A stretch of DNA of 64,000 bases, taken from positions 453,086,379 through 453,150,378 of the forward strand of contig CM077676.1 in NCBI GenBank assembly GCA_039707655.1. Direction: 5' to 3'. The stretch's first letter is position 1; each line of letters opens with the position of its first letter. Below, one piece after another: positions 11,091 through 22,509 of the stretch. The notes beneath the pieces are model-generated. The model had not been told where the DNA came from, made no database searches, and saw nothing but the letters and a program-made list of their open reading frames with translations. Origin of the DNA: Elymus sibiricus (Eukaryota; Streptophyta; Magnoliopsida; Poales; Poaceae). The position numbers and the translations under genes were made by a program.

Positions 11091-11388
11091 GATCTTGTAA
11101 TGTTTTACATAAACTAGTTGCTCGACTACTACACACGATCACCGAGAGCATGTCTAGATAATGCGCTGATAGACGCACGAGAGAAGCATGTCAAAATTGA
11201 TGAGAATTAGGTCCAAATTAATGAGATGCATTCCCAAAATGACAAGATGCGAGCTCAGGTAAGGAAATTTAAGAAGCTTCAATTTGCACTCCTAGCCACT
11301 GTTATGATTTGGTTTGTACTCCCAGTAGGATCAGTAGCAGCAATTCTTCTAGTGGGAGCCATTGCACTGATGATGTTTTTAATTTAGG
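11091..11388 (+). pseudogene. Relic of a protein with charged helix and C-terminal hydrophobic segment
   Basis: From about 11132 to the TAG at 11386-11388 one plus-strand frame is open except for a TAG at 11208-11210. It encodes a charged, heptad-like stretch (CLDNALIDAREKHVKIDEN, then VQINEMHSQNDKMRAQVRK) followed by about 35 mostly hydrophobic residues (LLATVMIWFVLPV, AAILLVGAIALMMFLI) right up to the stop. That architecture is a coiled coil plus a C-terminal membrane anchor. I do not recognise the family. It lies in CACTA DNA, so it may be a transposon-encoded exon or a captured host gene end. The upstream limit is uncertain. Confidence 0.4.
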
Positions 11389-11571
11389 CAATTAGCTAGA
11401 GGAATATTAAGCAGTTATTGTTTAGCATTGAACTCTTATGTTCTTAGTACTATGTACTCTCCGGCCATCAGCTGCAGCAGTAGTTCGATATGTATTGAGC
11501 CTAGATCAACTTTCAAAAACATGCATCTACATAGACTTTTCCCTTAGAAACATTCAATGCCAAGTATGTAC

Positions 11572-11691
11572 ATGAAACTTTAAATGGTCCATATTCATGC
11601 ATCAAAATGTTGTACCATAATGCAAGCCCTAAAAAAATTATAATATCAACAAATATATGTTAAAAAAACTACATGTTACTAGTCGCGTGCA
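11572..11691 (+). repeat. Direct repeat copy 1 (about 120 bp)
   Basis: From a TTTAAATGGTCCATATTCAT motif to TTACTAGTCGCGTGC. Matches 12081-12201 with several substitutions. A shorter third echo lies near 11755-11795. Confidence 0.6.
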
Positions 11692-12080
11692 AGGTCCTCC
11701 AAATTTAGCAAACTAGCCCTAAAAAATCCCAAAAATAAATAAATACATGACACATGAAATGGTCTGTACTCAATGCATAAAAAATTGCAAGGTCCAATGT
11801 GGTGGAACAAAACTATAAGCTCTCTCTCAAACCAGCACTTTCCCAATGAAGCTTTGATTCTTCCTCGGATATCCTTCGATTTCTAAGCATTGTATATCAA
11901 AACTTTCTTGTAACTTTATCAAAATTTAACCACAGCTTCTAGAGTTCATATAATGACACCATGCCAAGTTTCATATTGTTCAGAGCACATTTGCATTTTC
12001 TTTACATTAAAAAATGCCAAGTACAAATATATTTAATACCCTAAAGATAGCAAAACACACCTAAAAATGTCATATTTTTA

Positions 12081-12201
12081 GATGGAACTTTAAATGGTCC
12101 ATATTCATTGTATCAAAATGTGGTAACATAATGCTAGCCCAAAAATATTTAAAATATCCCCAAATATATGGTAAAAAAACTACATATTACTAGTGGCGTG
12201 C
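12081..12201 (+). repeat. Direct repeat copy 2 (about 120 bp)
   Basis: Second copy of the 11572 repeat, ending in TTACTAGTGGCGTGC, so each copy carries one CACTA subterminal motif at its right end. Confidence 0.6.
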
Positions 12202-12400
12202 ACGTTTATACCATTAACCACTAATATTTATACTAGTGGCGTGTATTTCTCATTACACGCCACTAGTAACAAATACATTTAATTCTCCAAAAAAAACATA
12301 CATGTTACTAGTGGCGGTCGGTAGCTATATCGAACGCCATAAATAAGCCAACAATAGTGCCGTTTAGCCCCGGCCGGCATGCCACTAGTAACCCGAGCAT
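12185..12400. repeat. CACTA subterminal repeat cluster, inner part
   Basis: TACTAGTGGCGTG and its complement CACGCCACTAGTA occur near 12190, 12234 and 12256, with further degenerate copies near 12306, 12335 and 12385. Confidence 0.65.
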
Positions 12401-12442
12401 ACAGAATACCCACCTGCGTGGGACTTGGAGAAAATGCACATT

Positions 12443-12443
<1 letters not shown>

Positions 12444-12535
<92 letters not shown>

Positions 12536-12546
12536 CGTGCGCGCGT
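12444..12546 (+). repeat. Compound microsatellite (CT)n(GC)n
   Basis: About 38 CT units (12444-12520) followed directly by about 13 GC units with one GT interruption. The long open frames over it on both strands are repeat artefacts. The alternating GC part could adopt Z-DNA. Confidence 0.9.
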
Positions 12547-13074
12547 TCCGGTTGCTCTTCCTCCCACCGTCGCCCACCGCCGGATGCCATCGCCCATCCA
12601 TCGCCCGCCGCCGCCGCGCGGCCATCGCCCGACGCCTCCGCCCTATCGCTCGCCACCCGTTGCTCTCTTTTCTGCGCGCCGGTTGCTCTTCCTCCGGTTC
12701 CCGCTACCCACGCCATATAGACCGCCACCTGACGACGCCGCCCATCCATCGCCTGACGCTGCCACGCGGCCATCGGCCGATGCTGCGGCCCCATCGCTTG
12801 ACGGCGACGCCCATCGCCCGACAACTTCTCCCCAACACCGGAAGCTCCTCCCGGACACCAGCAGCCCCTCCCCGGCAACGTATGCATCGCCATTTTCCTC
12901 TCCCTCTCTCTATTATTGTTTTTTAGGTTTATTAGCTTTAGTTAATTAGGTTCTGTTAGTTTTAGGTTAATTAGCTTTTGCTAGTTTTAGCAAAGAATTT
13001 TAGCAAGAAGAGAGAATGTAGTTAGCTTTAGGTTGATTAGTTTCTTAGTTTTAGTTTTAGGTATTGTGCTATAT
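12547..13074. other. GC-rich tail then AT-rich spacer, no gene recognised
   Basis: 12547-12895 is GC-rich with CCATCGCCC-type local repeats and looks like a decayed leader or exon of the adjacent spliced gene. 12905-13074 is T/A-rich with repeated TTAGTTTTAGGTTAATTAG-like motifs. No reliable coding frame. Confidence 0.3.
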
Positions 13075-13290
13075 GAAATAACAGAGGAAGAGAGAAGGGG
13101 AAAGTAAGAGAGAGAATAGAGTAAGAAAGAAGAGAGAATATAGAAAGAAAAGAGAGAGAGAAATAAGAGAGAAGATAAAAGGGGAAAGTAAGAAGAGAAG
13201 AGGGAAATAATATCAACATTCATCTATGAGTGTATGCAATGAGGGAAGAGGGAGGAAGGAAGAGGGAAGAGAGAGGAGAGAAAAGCCTCC
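13075..13290 (+). repeat. Polypurine tract
   Basis: Strongly A/G-biased on the plus strand (AGAGAGAA, AAGAAGAG runs), broken by about 40 mixed bases near 13208-13245. Mirror image in composition to the polypyrimidine tract at 10375. Confidence 0.6.
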
Positions 13291-13668
13291 ACTTTTTTTA
13301 ATTTTTGTTTTTTAATATGATTGTGATGATGATATGGTCCTATAGTAAAGCATATGATGATATATTTTGATATTGTATGTATGCATGATTATGTGTGTAT
13401 ACCATGTGGTACCATCATCAAGCCAGGGAAATTTTTGTTAGTGCCAATGTTTCTTTTTAGGAAAATATACATGAGCGCCAATGTTTTAGCGAAATGTAGA
13501 TTCGTCAATGTTTCATCAAATTTCTGGCACTCAATTTGATCCCTTTTAGAAAAGATCATGCCAAAAAATTTAATAGATTTTATATACCACTTCAGTTATA
13601 TATTTTTTGACATTTATCTAAAAATTTAACATTCTAATGGTTTGACAACATGAACGCAACAAATGGAC

Positions 13669-14761
13669 CCAGTGTACCCTAGGTGTGGCGACAGCCAGGT
13701 ATGAAGGTGCGCCAAGGTGGTTCGATAGCTGGGTGGGTGGCTAAAGGACAATCGCTTCTCCCTTTTGCTTGGAGAGGACTTCAGACGCAAGATGGTATGT
13801 TTTATGAATGGTTGATTTCATAAACCTGTTGTGGCTGAGTTGTTCTTAGTTGTGCCCAATAGATGTTTGGGCTTTTTTCCATTTAATTTTGCTCAGAATA
13901 TCCCATGCTTTGCAAGGCATGTAGTCCTGTAGATGCTGCACATTCCCATGCATCAAGAGACCATAGTTGAGGCCCACCTCGAGACAAGAGAGGGCTTTAA
14001 CTTCATTTTTTTATCACAAATGAAAAAGATCAAACCTTTTTAGGTTGCCCTGGTTGGAGAGGGTTGGCCAAGGCATAGGTTTTTGAAGTCGGGATGAAGA
14101 TCGAGATGTATATTTCTGGCCAATGTGATCTTGGATTCATCCTGCATTTGCCCAATCTTCCAGTCCTTCACCCGTGTAAGTGTTTTTAACCATACGTGAT
14201 AATTTTGAGTAACCTTTATATTACTTGTTGTAACAAATCTTGCTTATATATAATTTTACAGCTTACTTCTCTATTTCCAAATAAACTCGTAGGATAGTGG
14301 ACAGGATGTATGCCACTGATGGCACCACTATTTCTGGGCAAGAGATGGAGGATGTCATATATTTTGCGGACAATATGGAGGGGCTTGTTGGCAGTACAAG
14401 GCTGGACCGTATGATGGATCTTTTGTGCCACTAGTGCACACCGTGAATAAGAGCAACATTGAGAAGAAACTGCTGGTAAGAATTGTATTTAGTTTCATGT
14501 TATTCATGTATTATTCATAAATTAAATAGAGGGATTACTATATATGTTACCAATTATGTTCTTGCAACAGAAAATCCCAAGACCTGTGGTGCCTATGCAA
14601 ATGTAGGATCAGTGCCCTGGTGACATGAGAATTATTGTCTCCTCTGACGAGGTTGATATCTCATCCACCTACTCGAGTTCGGCAACAAATGGACCTGTCA
14701 TCGTCAATGGGTGGAGGGATATATTAGACACCTTCAAGATCCCCATTGGACTCAAGATTAT
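13669..14761 (+). pseudogene. Spliced gene relic, 5' and middle exons, interrupted by the Copia element
   Basis: Several exon-like pieces with consensus splice sites are visible. One coding stretch at about 13950-14175 (VEAHLETREGFNFIF, VALVGEGWPRH, MKIEMYISGQCDLGFI) ends at a GTAAGT donor (14176). An acceptor TTTTACAG ends at 14261, a donor GTAAGA lies at 14476, and an acceptor CTTGCAACAG ends at 14570. The last exon (from 14571) holds an open frame ending in GLKI at the insertion point. In-frame stops near 14290 and 14608 show decay. The alternating hydrophobic pattern could suit a small beta-barrel DNA-binding domain, but I cannot assign one. It may be a CACTA-encoded gene or a captured host gene. 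Confidence 0.4.
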
Positions 14762-16077
14762 TGTTGGTGCAATGATTTGCCTCCTTATGTTTTGGAGATT
14801 GTTGACAAACAGTGAGGGACTGATGTGTTTGCTAGTGCACACAGAGTAACAGGTCCCTGGAGCCAAGAGGAGTTTGAGTTCAAACCTCCGAAGAATATTT
14901 CCTGCTTGGCAGTGAAGGTTATCACCGAAGAATATGACGACAAGAGTGACCCCCCAAAATTTGCTGATTTGTTGCAATTGGTTCGGTGTTAGTCCGAAGG
15001 AAGTGACTGCTGTCGAGAAGATTGAAGACGAAGAAGAAGACGTAGCATTCTTTTTCGTTGTTTCTTTTCTCTTATTGAGTCATAGGACCACCATACTATT
15101 AAGAGGGGTGTAGCGTTCGAAGATTTGATTCGCTGATACTAAACCCAAATCCTATGAAAGCTGCGAGAGAAATCTCTTTGTGTTCCGAGCAAATACTTGC
15201 CAGCAAGAGACTGTGATCTTCTTCGCTGCGAGAGATTTGTCTCTGACCAAGGAGTTAGCATTACTTGCCCCTCAAGTAATGTTACCATTGCTCCCAAAAT
15301 CCGACCGTTGTGAACGTGTCGGTTGGCCATTGGCTGGACCACGTGTCCAAAATGGTCATTTCCCATCCGGGAAGCCTGCGGCTATAAATAGCCACCCCGT
15401 ACCGGCGTTGTCCGGTGGCTGCTCCGTTTGATTCTGAGAAGATTGTTGAGCAACCCCCTCTCCGATTGATTTGAGTTTAAAATCCATCGAGAGAAAACCC
15501 TAGAGCCGAAAAATTAGATAGTGGTTCAGCATCACTCGAATCTAAGTCCAGTACGCTCCGCCTATTACTCTTGAGAGCTGCGAACTCTCTAGACGGTTAG
15601 GTGTCAATTTGTTCAGAGACCAAGAGTAATTGTGGTTCTCGAAGAAGAAGTCTGTAAAGGTTCGGAGATCGCCTCAAGCATCTACCACGAGTAATCGGCA
15701 TTGGTTGACGAACCAATTGTCGAGGAGAATAGGGCGAAGAGAGTTTATCTTCTGTGTTAAATCACAACCCCTCCAACCAGACGTAGTCCTTTTGCAGAAG
15801 GGCGAACTGGTCTACCAAATACCTTGTCGCCATCGAGCATCACTGGTCACCTCTGCTACTCCCCTTTACATTCGAACTGTGCCATGTGACATGTTTCAAT
15901 TATGTGATTTACCTCGATGCATGGTTTTAGTTTCCATTCGGTAATTTATGTTCGCTCACTGTTCACTGTTTTCATTCGTTCCGCTGCTGGGTTCTGAGAG
16001 TTTTGTTATTTCCGAGGAAAATTTAAAACTCCCATTCACCCCCCCCCCCCCTCTGGTAGACATACTTCCTTCCTACA
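14762..16077 (+). repeat. Copia 5' LTR
   Basis: TGTTGGTGC...CCTACA. Contains a G-box CACGTG (15340-15345) and a TATA box CTATAAATAG (15382-15391) that would start genomic RNA, and a 12-13-base C run near its end. Confidence 0.9.
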
Positions 16078-16079
16078 AT

Positions 16080-16095
16080 TGGTATTAGAGCTAGG
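16080..16095 (+). promoter_or_regulatory. Primer-binding site, initiator tRNA-Met type
   Basis: TGGTATTAGAGCTAGG, two bases after the LTR end. It matches the canonical TGGTATCAGAGC with one change in the first twelve bases. Confidence 0.8.
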
Positions 16096-16143
16096 TACTC
16101 CCAGACTCTGCTCATTTTGATCTAACCACCTTGGAGTTTAAGT

Positions 16144-18572
16144 ATGTCTTCAGTGAGCTACAAGTCGCACCTCAAGATTCCCATCTTCGATGGGATGGAC
16201 TATCCCTTCTGGAAGGAGAAGATGAAGATCCGTCTCCAAGCCATTGATGATGATATGTGGAATGTGGTGCAGAATGGATTCACGGTTGAAGTGCCCCAGG
16301 TCCCCACTGACCACGAGAAGAAACTCATTCAGATGGATGCTCAAGCCAAAGATGAAATTGGTGGCCATCTCTCTCGTGCTCAATTTCTTCGCTATCGTCA
16401 GTGTGAAACTGCAAAGGAATTGTGGGACATTCTCGAAAAGATAAACGAGGGTGTTTCAACTCAGAAAGAAGCTCGCATTGATACTCTTCGGGCTAAGTTC
16501 AATCGGTTCAAGCGAGTTGGAAACGAAAGCTGCCAGCAAACCTTCGATCGTCTGAGTGACATCGCAAACGAGCTACAAGGCCTCGGCGCCAATGACATCA
16601 CTGATCACGAAGTTGTGAAGAAGCTGCTCCGATCCCTTGACAGTTCGTTCGATACTCTAGTTCTGATGATTCGGGAACGAGCTGATTTCAAAGTTCTCGA
16701 CTCTGCTGATATCATGGAAAGGCTGAACACCCACGAAGAACAAGAAGAAGAAAAGAGAGATCTCTATGGCTCAAGTCACCGAAAAAGTCATGCTCTCAAG
16801 GCTGCGGCTGATTCTTCCTCAGAAGGAAACGCCGATGAAGATTCAGATGACCCAGAAAGGATCAGCAAGGACCTCGCATTGATCACGAAAAGATTCCAAC
16901 GTTTTCAGAAGAAAAATCAGTTTCAGAAGAAAGGATCAAGCAACTCTGGCGGCTCCAAATCTTCATCAAAACCTACGGGAGATTACACCTGCTTCAAGTG
17001 TAAAAAGCCAGGACATTTCATCTCGGACTGCCCTCTCTGGGAAGCTGAAATCCGTGCAAGTGGAAGATTTGATTCAGGACACAACCATGGCAAAGGCAAG
17101 AGCAAAAGCTACGACTCCGATGATGAGAAGAAAACGAAGAAGTTCTTCAAGAAGAAGGATAGCTCCTCCAAGTCCTCGTCAAGATCTTCCTCAAGGAATC
17201 CCTCCAAGTCCTCATCCAACCGCAAGAACACTTCTCGCAAGGCCAAGGCGTACATTGGAAAGGAGATGGATTCTGATGAAGAAGCATCATCTGACTCCGA
17301 AGAAGTTGATGAATCCGATGAGGATTCCGATTCCGGCATGGCTGGCATAGCATGTGCTTCTACTCCTGCATTGAACTTTTTCGAGAATCATTCAAGCGAC
17401 AACGAGTCCCCTGCGTACTTCTTCATGGCCAAATCTTCGAAAGAAAAGGTATCCTCTAAACATCACAAGGTTCACTCCAGTGATCAATATTCTTCCGATG
17501 AGGATGACCCTCAGGAAGTAGTACGCAGGGGACCGAAGAGAAAATTGAGAAAACCCTCAGGAAATCTGAAGGGTTGTTGGTTGAGGAGATGGAGAAAAAT
17601 CAATCGTTGACCGAAGAGCATTCCGCTCTCGAGTCTCGAATGAAAGAACTATTAGATCATCATGATTTTCTCTCAGCTGACCACGAAAGATTGACTTATG
17701 ATTACCTGAAACGGAAACAGGAACTCGAGTCACTGAGATAGGCTCATGATGACTTGATCAGAGAAAATTCTCTTCTCACCCAACAACTCAAAGAGAAACC
17801 TGAAGTGTTTGTACCTCCTTATTTAAAATGCCTTGAACGCAGTAACGCTGAATCAAATGCTGAATCTTCTGTGAATGCTAACCCCTCGGTCGAGGAAAAT
17901 GGTTCTGTTTCTGATGAAAATGCCAGGTTGAAGGATCTTCTTCAGATAGGAATGTTCAAGTCTCTCAAAGGACATCAAACCTTGTGTGATGTTCTGAAGA
18001 AATCCATTCTTCACAAAAATCCCAGAAAGGAAGGTATCGGTTTCGAAAGGAAACTAAATGAGAATTACTCCTACTGGGAACCAGATCAATATCCTCGCAC
18101 TGTGTGGGTACCTGCTACGAGCAAAACGCTCGATCCAGCTTTACTTTCGGGATATGAGTCCCCTATCCCTGAATAATCATATGATGATTCCTTGGACAAC
18201 TATAAGTTGTTCAAAAACCAACGTGGTGAGGCTGTTGCTCGCTATGTTGGACCAAACAGCAGGAATGGCCCCCCAAAGGAATCTATCCGGGTGCCCAGGA
18301 AAACCATCGAAGCATTACCTGTTACTAGACTACTAACCATGCAGGAAGAAAATGCTCGATATATCCTTGAAAAGATTCGACGGAATGAGTACATACTTGC
18401 CTCACCCAATCGATATACTCATTCGTCTGGAAGGAATTTCAATGCATACTCTTTTGATTATGCTCGTACTCGTTCAAATTACAATTCGCATAATTATCAA
18501 AAGAAATCATATCCTGCTCGCTCATATGTTTCGAAGCCACCTACAATGATGTGGGTGGTTAAGAAAGCCTAA
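16144..18572 (+). pseudogene. Copia gag, large Sirevirus-type, frameshifted
   Basis: The ATG at 16144 opens a 488-codon frame. Residues 1-200 are the capsid-like region (FDGMDYPFWKEKMKIRLQAID at the start, CETAKELWD, TFDRLSDIANEL). A CCHC zinc knuckle CFKCKKPGHFISDC starts at about residue 283, for RNA binding. A Ser/Lys/Asp-rich low-complexity part follows. Near 17530 the coding sense passes into another frame, with a coiled-coil stretch (about 17570-17730), a TAG near 17739 and a TAA at 18174, ending WVVKKA at 18572. The total is about 800 residues, long for Copia but usual for Sireviruses. The shift and stops mean no full product. Confidence 0.8.
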
Positions 18573-18607
18573 TTTCTCTATAGGACTATGTCTTCGGGTG
18601 TACAGAA

Positions 18608-19720
18608 TGGATAATAGATAGTGGATGCACTAGTCATATGACCGGAGACAAGTCGTTGTTTGTCGACCCCAACTTAACTACTTCATCTGAGAAGTACATT
18701 ACTTTCGGTGACAACAACAAAGGAAAGGTAATTGGGTTAGGTAAAATTGCTATTTCCAAGGACAAGAACATTGACGATGTTTTACTTGTTCAGTCTCTTG
18801 GATTCAATCTCATGTCAGTTGGCAAGCTTTGTGATCTAGGCATGCTAGTTCTATTTTCTAAATCCAAATGCATCGTCTTCATGGCCACTGACAATTCCTT
18901 CGTTTTCGAGGGAAATATAAAAGGTGATTCATATATTGTGGATTTCTCTAAGGGTCCCTCAGTCCGAACTTGTTTGCTTGCAAAAGCAACCGAAGGATGG
19001 CTGTGGCACCGAAGACTTGGTGATGCAGGTATGAGAAATTTGCAGACTCTCGTGAAGAAAAATCATCTACGTGGTATTCCTGATGTGAAATTCGACAAGG
19101 ATCGTCTCTGTGCTGCGTGTGAAGCCGGTAAATTGGAAAAGAAACACCATTCATCAAAAACAGTCATGACCACAACAAGTCCACTGGCAATTCTTCATAT
19201 GGATTTATTCGGGCCTCAAAACTATGCAAGCTTCGGAGGCAGTCATTATGGTCTGGTTATTGTTGATGATTTCTCTCGATACACTTGGGTATTATTTCTT
19301 GAAGACAAAACCTGCACCCAAGACATCTTCAAAAGATTCGCTAAGAAGGCTCAAAATGAATATGATGTGCGAATTAAACACGTCAGAAGCGACAATGGTA
19401 CTGAGTTCAAAAATACTCATATCGAAGATTTTCTCGATGAATATGGTATCACTCATGAATTCTCTGCCGCATACACTCCCAAACAGAATGGAGTTGTTGA
19501 GCGAAAGAATAGAACTCTCATTGAAATGGCAAGAACAATGCTCAGTGAGTATAAAACTCCCATTCGTTTCTGGGCTGATGCTATTAAAACTGCTTGCCAT
19601 GTTGTGAATCGTGTTTATCTTCATAAATTCCTTAAGAAAACTTCATATGAGCTTATCACTGGCAAGAAACCGAATGTTTCTTATCTAGCTACGTGTTTTT
19701 GGTGCACCATGCTATATTCG
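18608..19720 (+). pseudogene. Copia protease and integrase
   Basis: The frame begins around WIIDSGCTSHMTGD, where DSG (18617-18625) is the protease catalytic triad. It then shows a pre-integrase zinc-binding motif with LWHRRLGD and LCAACEAGK (about 19000-19130), and the integrase core with MDLFGP, VDDFSRYTW, RSDNGTEF and NGVVERKNRT, which hold the D, D and E catalytic residues. The integrase would join cDNA to the chromosome. The upstream link to gag is out of frame. Near 19690 the frame is lost (ends CTMLYS), while the true sequence goes on in another frame. Confidence 0.8.
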
Positions 19721-20767
19721 TGACATGAATCATAATTCTAAGTTTGCACCCAAAGCACGTGAAGGTTTTCTTCTTGGTTATGGCTCGAACTCGCATACTT
19801 ATCGTGTCTATAACTCTCACCACGGGAAAGTTATGGAAACGGTAAATGTGCGGTTTAATGAATCTAACGGCTCTCAAAAAGAGCACCTGCCTAATGTGAT
19901 AGATGAACCTCCGATTTCGGATGCTAGTCGGCAAATGGCTATTGGGGACGTCAGGCCAGTTGAAGGAAATTTACCAGACTCATCCGATGATGATGCTCCC
20001 ATTGCTCGACGCACACGCCAATCTACTGCCAAAGAAAATGCCGCACCGAACACAAATGGCAACCCCAATGCAAATGCCGATCAAAATGGAAATCAACATG
20101 AAAATGACGATACTAATGCCAATCCAGATGCTGATTCTGGGGAAAATGAAAATGATCATCAAGAAGGAAATCCTCTCCCACGAGTGGCAAATAGAGTCGA
20201 CCCTGAATTAATCCTCGAAGATCTCGAGAATCCAGGTTACAGACCCACAACTCGCTCTCGCACTCGGTTGGCTAACTACTGTGGCAGTTTCTCTTTTGTC
20301 TCATTGACAGAACCTACCAAGTATGAAGAAGCTATGAATGATCCCGATTGGATGAATGCCATGCAAGAAGAGTTGGTGCAATTCGAATTGAATGATGTGT
20401 GGGAATTGGTTGACAAACCGAATCCTAAGAAGCACAATATCATCGGCACAAAATGGATTTTCCGGAACAAGCAAGATGAAAATGGCATTGTTGTGAGAAA
20501 CAAAGCACGTCTTGTCGCTCAAGGGTATACACAGGTAGAAGGTATTGATTTCAGTGAAACATATGCTCCTGTTGCTCGCCTTGAGGCAATTCGTATTCTT
20601 CTCGCTTATGCAAATTATAATGATATTCTGCTTTATCAAATGGATGTGAAAAGTGCTTTCCTCAATGGTGAAATTGATGAGGAAGTATATGTTAGGCAGC
20701 CACTTGGCTTTGAAAACCCTCAGTTTCCTAACAAAGTTTTCAGGTTGCAAATGCACTATATGGGCTA
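19690..20767 (+). pseudogene. Copia integrase C-terminus and reverse transcriptase, first part
   Basis: Continues integrase with [21 protein letters not shown], then a long Asn/Asp-rich linker (about 19980-20200) typical of Copia polyproteins. Reverse transcriptase starts with [21 protein letters not shown] and includes [35 protein letters not shown] and [20 protein letters not shown]. At about 20745-20767 the frame is interrupted just before the expected [13 protein letters not shown] stretch, which is present in another frame. This polymerase copies the element RNA into DNA in cytoplasmic particles. Confidence 0.8.
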
Positions 20768-21853
20768 AAGCAAGCCCCTCGAGCTTGGTATGACACTCTG
20801 AAGAGGTTTTTGCTCGACAAAGGGTCAAGCGAGGATCCACTGATTCCACTCTTTTCACTCATGCTATTGATGGCGATCTATTCGTATGTCAAATTTATGT
20901 GGATGATATTATTTTCGGCTGTACTAACAATGCTTGCAGCATGGATTCGGGCGAATGATGTCCGAGAAGTATCAAATGTCCATGATGGGTGAACTTAAGT
21001 TCTTTCTCGGACTACAAATTCGTCAATAGGATAATGGAATTTTCATATCTCAGGAGAAATATCTGAGAGACTGTCTTAAGAAGTTCAAAATGCAAGATTG
21101 CAAACAGAAGGGTTACAAAACTCCCATGCCAACAAATGGCCAGCTGGACGCAGATGTGTACGGTAAAGATTACGATCAGAAAGCTTATCGTTCAATGATT
21201 GGTTCTTTGCTTTACCTATGTGCTTCCAGACCTGATATTATGTTGAGTGTTTGTATGTGTGCTCTTTTTCAAGCTGCACCGAAAGAATCGCATCACCAAG
21301 CGGTCAAGCGTATTCTGAGATATTTGGCTCACACCCCCACCTTAGGTTTATGGTATCCTAAGGGAGCACAGTTTGACCTCATTGGATATTCAGACTCAGA
21401 TTATGCAGGTGACCGGCTTGACAGGAAATCTACTTCGGGGACATGCCATTTCCTCGGTAGATCATTGGTATGTTGGTCATCAAGGAAGCAGAATTATGTC
21501 TCACTCTCTACGGCTGAGGCCGAATATATTGCTGCTGGTGCTTGTTGTACTCAGTTATTATGGATGAAGCAGACTCTGAAGGATTATGGCATCAAGGTCA
21601 AGAAGATCCCTCTATTGTGAGACAATGAGAGTGCGATCAAAATTGCATACAATCCTGTGCAGCACTCTCGCACCAAGAATATTGAGATCGGACATCATTT
21701 CCTACGCGATCATGTTGCTCGAGAGGATATTGTTATCAGTCATGTCAATACCGAAGAAAATCTCGCCGATATCTTCACCAAGCCTCTCGATGAGAAAAGA
21801 TTTTGTGCGTTACGGTGTGAGCTAAATATCCTAGATTCTGCAAACGTGCAGTA
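20768..21853 (+). pseudogene. Copia reverse transcriptase end and RNase H
   Basis: The polymerase active site YVDD is kept at 20896-20907 within QIYVDDIIFGCTN, but frame changes occur near 20825 and 20930 and a TAG at 21027-21029. The RNase H part is well preserved: SMIGSLLYLCASRPDI, GYSDSDYAGDR, STAEAEYIAAGACC and ADIFTKPL, with a TGA at 21618-21620 and the natural end at 21853. RNase H removes the RNA template. The frame breaks make the enzyme inactive as it stands. Confidence 0.8.
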
Positions 21854-22371
21854 AGCTGGACTCGGCACCCGTACCAACACTTCCACATCTTAGAAGGAAT
21901 GGGTGCATAACACTCGAAGAGCCTGAAAATTTCGACAATGTGAAATTTTCTTTCTAAGAGTGAATACATTAACGAAGAACTAGACTAACCGGGTTCCACG
22001 ATAATTGTGCGACGCTCGGGGTCATACAGTTCTTATACGGTGGGTAACGCCACCACAATTTCTCTTCGCTGAGTTGCATTTGAAACCTTTCGTGTTTGTC
22101 CGAATGTATTTCATTCATAGCTTGATTTTCGGGTGTTTGTGTTTTCTTCGTCTGAGTGAAATGCCCAGGACCCTGTTTTTCTCTCTATTCTATCTCTTCC
22201 AGTCTATGCTGCTCCGTTATAAATGCACAAATTTCATCTGGGAACGAAACTTTATCTGGTGTCCTTGACCACGTTAATGTTTCGGTCCGAACCTAATCTG
22301 TTTTGGCGAAAGCCGTCCAAAATTTGGGGTTTCCCGCCCAAGTCTGGACCACGTTCTTTGGTGACGATTGC
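21854..22371 (+). other. Copia spacer between pol and the extra gene, no ORF
   Basis: Non-coding. Contains a short inverted repeat GAAAATTTC...GAAATTTTC near 21925-21950 just after the pol end. Nothing else recognised. Confidence 0.4.
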
Positions 22372-22490
22372 CACGTGCTGATCATCAACTGCCAGCTTAT
22401 CTGATCCGTTGAATTGCAATAGTCCATTGACTCTGGCCGTCCGATCAGATTCAACGGGGTGCGGTTATTTCCTCCTCACATATATATGCT
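22372..22490 (+). promoter_or_regulatory. Putative internal promoter of the Copia 3' gene
   Basis: G-box CACGTG at 22372-22377, a GATCCGTTGAATTG / CCGATCAGATTCAACGG inverted-like pair (about 22400-22456), and a TATA box TATATAT at 22481-22487. The sequence directly after turns GC- and CT-rich like a grass 5' leader. The LTR promoter is 7 kb upstream, so this would be independent transcription. Inference from motif spacing only. Confidence 0.5.
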
Positions 22491-22509
22491 GAGCCGCCAC
22501 CCTCCTCGT

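Noticed and set aside
12279..12949. Long overlapping open frames on both strands around the microsatellite
   Set aside because: They are produced by the (CT)n(GC)n repeat and GC-rich flanks; the same bases are open in five frames and show no family motif.
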